A DNA stretch of 64,000 bases from Saprospiraceae bacterium (GTDB taxonomy: Bacteria > Bacteroidota > Bacteroidia > Chitinophagales > Saprospiraceae). Positions within the stretch are counted from its first letter, which is position 1; every line of letters starts with the position of its first letter. Made by a program: the position numbers and the translations under genes. A model generated the notes under the pieces. The model did not search any database. It had not been told where the DNA came from and saw only the letters and a program-made list of their open reading frames with translations. The stretch spans positions 97,098-161,097 of the forward strand of contig JADJJU010000011.1 of the NCBI GenBank assembly GCA_016706365.1, read 5' to 3'. Positions 61,731 through 64,000 of this stretch are shown one piece after another.

Positions 61731-63445
61731 TTCTTTTCATATTCCGATACATTTGATGTCATCACTGAACGGTTGTCAACTACAATTATTTCAGCTTTTG
61801 ATGGTATATCATCAACCATGGCAAACAACATATAAAAACCATCAAATAATATAAGGGAATCCGAAGGCAATAAAGCTTTAACCTTTCCATCATTTTGTTC
61901 ATATTCCAGCTCGACAAAGCGATTATTGCTGCTATTCATAAAATGCGTGTTTACAGCATTTGCCATAAGCAAGACTCCAGTTATGGAATCGGTCCTCGCT
62001 ATTTCAAATGTTAGCTCATCACCTTTTGAAAATCTATTGGCATTAAGATTCACTATTTCAGGTCTTACTCCCCTGAAAAGGTAAGGTGGTTTATAAGCTT
62101 CAATGATACTCAGGGCGGGTTCATTACCGGGTTGGCCTTCGCCTCCCACTGCTATAACTCTTCCATCCGGTACTAAAGTCAGAATAGAATGATATTCCCT
62201 GAAATAATTCAAATCTGCAAGGTTTCTCCAGGTATCGGTTTCGGGATCGTATAAATCGGACCTTTTCATGTAACCCCATTGGTTTACCGGGCTTGTATCA
62301 TTTTGATCTTCTTTCTGACCTCCTGCAATCAATATTTTTTTATCAGGAAGTATTATGGCCTTTGCTCTTGATCTGACAGGATTAATACTGCTTTTCAGCT
62401 CCCATTTATTTGCATCTACGTCATATTTTTCCACAAATGTACCAGGAGTGTTATTAAATGGTTTATATCCAAAGGCAAATACATCCCCGTCCGGCATCAA
62501 TACCAATTCATGATCACTATGATCCCCATTGCTCATGCGATTGCTTTGGACAAAATCAGCTGCCAATTCCCATTGATTTGTGGCTGGATCAAATAATTGC
62601 GGCGGTCGGTGCGTCATTAATGTTTTACCATTAAGTAAAGGCACAATCGGGGAAACTTCATTACCAATGGCAATTTGACCTGTCGGTTGTGAATTGCCAC
62701 TTTTTGGGTCATAGATTTCAGATGTTTTTACTCTTATTGGATTATTGAGCCCACCACCTCCAAGGATTAAAACTTGACCATTCGATAGAGGTGAAACAGT
62801 TGGATACCATCTGAAATCAAGCATATTTTGGTGTGTCTGCCAATTGTTTGTTCGCACATCAAATTTTTTTACCTTTCTTGTTCCGGGACCATATATTTCT
62901 CTTAAAGTACCACCAAAAAACCATACTGTACTGTCTGATAAAAGTATAGGTCCAACACATCCTTGAATACTATCACTACCCATTACACTCAAAGTATCAT
63001 TAGTCACGGGATCGAAATAAAATGGATCTTTGGTATCATGGCAATAATATATTTTTCCATCCGGCATTAGTACTCCCAAATCCGTTCCACCTAGTGGTTC
63101 CGGTGAATTTATAATTACCTCCCATTTTCCTTTTTCTGTTTCTCTATCAAGTGTAACATTAAAATTCTGAATGGATGCATCAATTATGATATTGGATTCA
63201 TTGTAATTATAATTGGATTGGGCTACACCAATTGTAAAAGATCCAGCAGGAAGATTTGAAAACAAGAACATACCATTACTATCACTTCGACCTTCCTTAA
63301 AATAAGAAGTGTCACTATTAAAAAGTGTCATCCTAGCTCCACTTATGGATTGTGTTTGTTCAGTGATCTTGCCTGAAATGGAATATTGCGCAATCAATAT
63401 GTTGCAAAAAAATATTAGATATATTGGTAAAAATTTTAGAATCAT
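61721..63445 (-). CDS. Galactose-oxidase-like kelch protein (T9SS-tagged)
   Basis: 574 correct residues. A signal peptide (ending NILIAQ) and a carboxypeptidase-regulatory-like beta domain (YSISGKITEQTQSISGARMT, about residues 20-95) come first. A kelch propeller follows with repeated VLMPDGKIYYCHD, VLILGGGG, KILIAGGQ and VIAVGGEG blades (about 105-450). A DUF1929-type C-terminal Ig domain (EAYKPPYLFRGVRPEIVNLN, about 455-560) closes it. This is the galactose oxidase/glyoxal oxidase fold; the Cu-binding Tyr/Cys/His set cannot be confirmed by eye, so enzymatic activity is uncertain. The frame stops in SEYEKKLW two bases before the T9SS domain frame. Cell-surface or secreted. Confidence 0.82.
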   Translation of the reverse strand: MILKFLPIYLIFFCNILIAQYSISGKITEQTQSISGARMTLFNSDTSYFKEGRSDSNGMFLFSNLPAGSFTIGVAQSNYNYNESNIIIDASIQNFNVTLDRETEKGKWEVIINSPEPLGGTDLGVLMPDGKIYYCHDTKDPFYFDPVTNDTLSVMGSDSIQGCVGPILLSDSTVWFFGGTLREIYGPGTRKVKKFDVRTNNWQTHQNMLDFRWYPTVSPLSNGQVLILGGGGLNNPIRVKTSEIYDPKSGNSQPTGQIAIGNEVSPIVPLLNGKTLMTHRPPQLFDPATNQWELAADFVQSNRMSNGDHSDHELVLMPDGDVFAFGYKPFNNTPGTFVEKYDVDANKWELKSSINPVRSRAKAIILPDKKILIAGGQKEDQNDTSPVNQWGYMKRSDLYDPETDTWRNLADLNYFREYHSILTLVPDGRVIAVGGEGQPGNEPALSIIEAYKPPYLFRGVRPEIVNLNANRFSKGDELTFEIARTDSITGVLLMANAVNTHFMNSSNNRFVELEYEQNDGKVKALLPSDSLILFDGFYMLFAMVDDIPSKAEIIVVDNRSVMTSNVSEYEKKLW

Positions 63446-63541
63446 AAGATCTTCTTTTTTGGTTTTAGAGCCACTTTCATCTGCAACACTTCTTCACAAA
63501 TACTATTCTCAATATTCTCTTTAATAAATGCATTACCTTTT

Positions 63542-64000
63542 TCATTTGGTTACATTAAAAAAAGTATATTCAAAATTGAGATAAACACCATTAGGGGCTG
63601 TCCGGAGCATATTACTATACAACTCCTTATGGTATCCGATATCAATTCTACCCTGACTATTTATGATAAATTGTATAGACGGCACTATATCAATATACGT
63701 CTTTCCATTTTCATTCAATGTTTGTCCAACAAATTCTAACATCAGGTTGATATTGGTTTGTTTAAAACTTGTATACTTCTTTGGGTACATCAACCGACCT
63801 ATCGACAGGGTATAATTTGAAGCATGGCTACTCTGATCGGAAGGGAAGTCATAGTCGGGTCTATTATTCAGCGCCTTTTCAAAACTTAATGTAGCACTAA
63901 TGGCAACTTTTTCGATAAGCTGTGTGGCCACAAGACCCGATTCGAATCCTGTATTATGCCCCATGATTTCTATTTGCTCCTGATGAATGTCTGCTCTGTT
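63542..64000 (-). CDS. Outer-membrane beta-barrel protein, C-terminal part (cut by window edge)
   Basis: The frame is open to the window end: codons before the ATG at 63964 read NRADIHQEQIEI, so that ATG is internal. About 150 residues of alternating amphipathic strands follow: GHNTGFESGLVATQLIEKVA, YTLSIGRLMYPKKYTSFKQT, NLMLEFVGQTLNENGKTYID, IQFIINSQGRIDIGYHKELY and a final aromatic VYLNFEYTFF strand. These are features of a transport-associated outer-membrane barrel often found near heavy-metal clusters in Bacteroidota. The C-terminal strand pattern fits membrane insertion. Specific role unknown. Confidence 0.7.
   Translation of the reverse strand, partial: NRADIHQEQIEIMGHNTGFESGLVATQLIEKVAISATLSFEKALNNRPDYDFPSDQSSHASNYTLSIGRLMYPKKYTSFKQTNINLMLEFVGQTLNENGKTYIDIVPSIQFIINSQGRIDIGYHKELYSNMLRTAPNGVYLNFEYTFFNVTK

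Noticed and set aside
1..64000. Insertion sequences, tRNA or rRNA genes
   Set aside because: No transposase-like frame, no tRNA cloverleaf or rRNA core sequence was recognised by eye; a tRNA search tool and IS database search would be decisive.

Overview
This is AT-rich DNA from a member of the Bacteroidota. The evidence is several secreted proteins ending in type IX secretion (T9SS) sorting domains, SprB, Calx-beta, GEVED and HYR-type adhesin modules, a LytS/LytR-type two-component pair, families typical of the phylum (DUF4180, DUF2911, M60-like peptidase, FISUMP domain, CusA-TolC fusion), and TAnnTTTG-type promoter boxes without Shine-Dalgarno sequences. The style fits Saprospiria or Chitinophagia, but the sequence alone does not fix the family. 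No rRNA, tRNA, CRISPR array or complete insertion sequence was recognised.

Layout. 1-3,722: end of a DUF4180 gene, a thioredoxin-reductase-like flavoprotein, a TonB-C-terminal-like lipoprotein, a tiny TatA-like protein, a bestrophin-like channel and a three-repeat secreted protein. 3,723-4,852: repeats only. 4,853-8,069: a secreted tricorn-type protease, frame-broken. 8,254-10,000: an ECF sigma factor with a SRPBCC protein and a small conserved protein. 10,095-16,375: DinB and four polytopic membrane proteins, three of them large and GT-C-like. 16,958-26,582: a two-gene giant adhesin locus closed by a strong terminator. 27,149-38,034: an FG-GAP/ASPIC protein, LytS/LytR pair, TetR-esterase-glycosyltransferase operon, small secreted proteins, a methyltransferase and DUF1801. 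38,192-44,899: a T9SS-tagged di-haem peroxidase, a methyltransferase, an AHSA1-like protein, a lipoprotein, a SLOG-like protein, a TRIC channel and a FISUMP lipoprotein. 45,104-47,834: a broken M60-like metallopeptidase. 48,342-61,185: a minus-strand heavy-metal efflux cluster. 61,503-64,000: a kelch/galactose-oxidase-like T9SS protein and the end of an outer-membrane barrel protein.

The metal cluster is the clearest working unit. A CopB-type Cu ATPase and a CadA/ZntA-type ATPase serve the inner membrane. A CzcA-type RND pump carries its TolC channel fused in one chain, and a CzcB-type adaptor completes the envelope-spanning pump. A heavy-metal-binding lipoprotein, DUF3703, a His/Cys-rich small protein and a DUF2911 protein accompany them. 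Related DGH-x-H histidine motifs recur in three of these proteins, and other His clusters in two more.

A major caveat: at least eight genes are interrupted by single-base indels, mostly at short homopolymers, and the products read normally once the base is restored. Together with a 16-base G run near 43,860, this points to residual sequencing or assembly error more than to gene decay. Novelty candidates are a 251-bp repeat with 71-bp inverted arms, a 24-bp perfect hairpin, two unfamiliar short-repeat secreted proteins, and the signal-peptide-like segment at the RND-TolC junction. No wholly new defence or metabolic system could be demonstrated.
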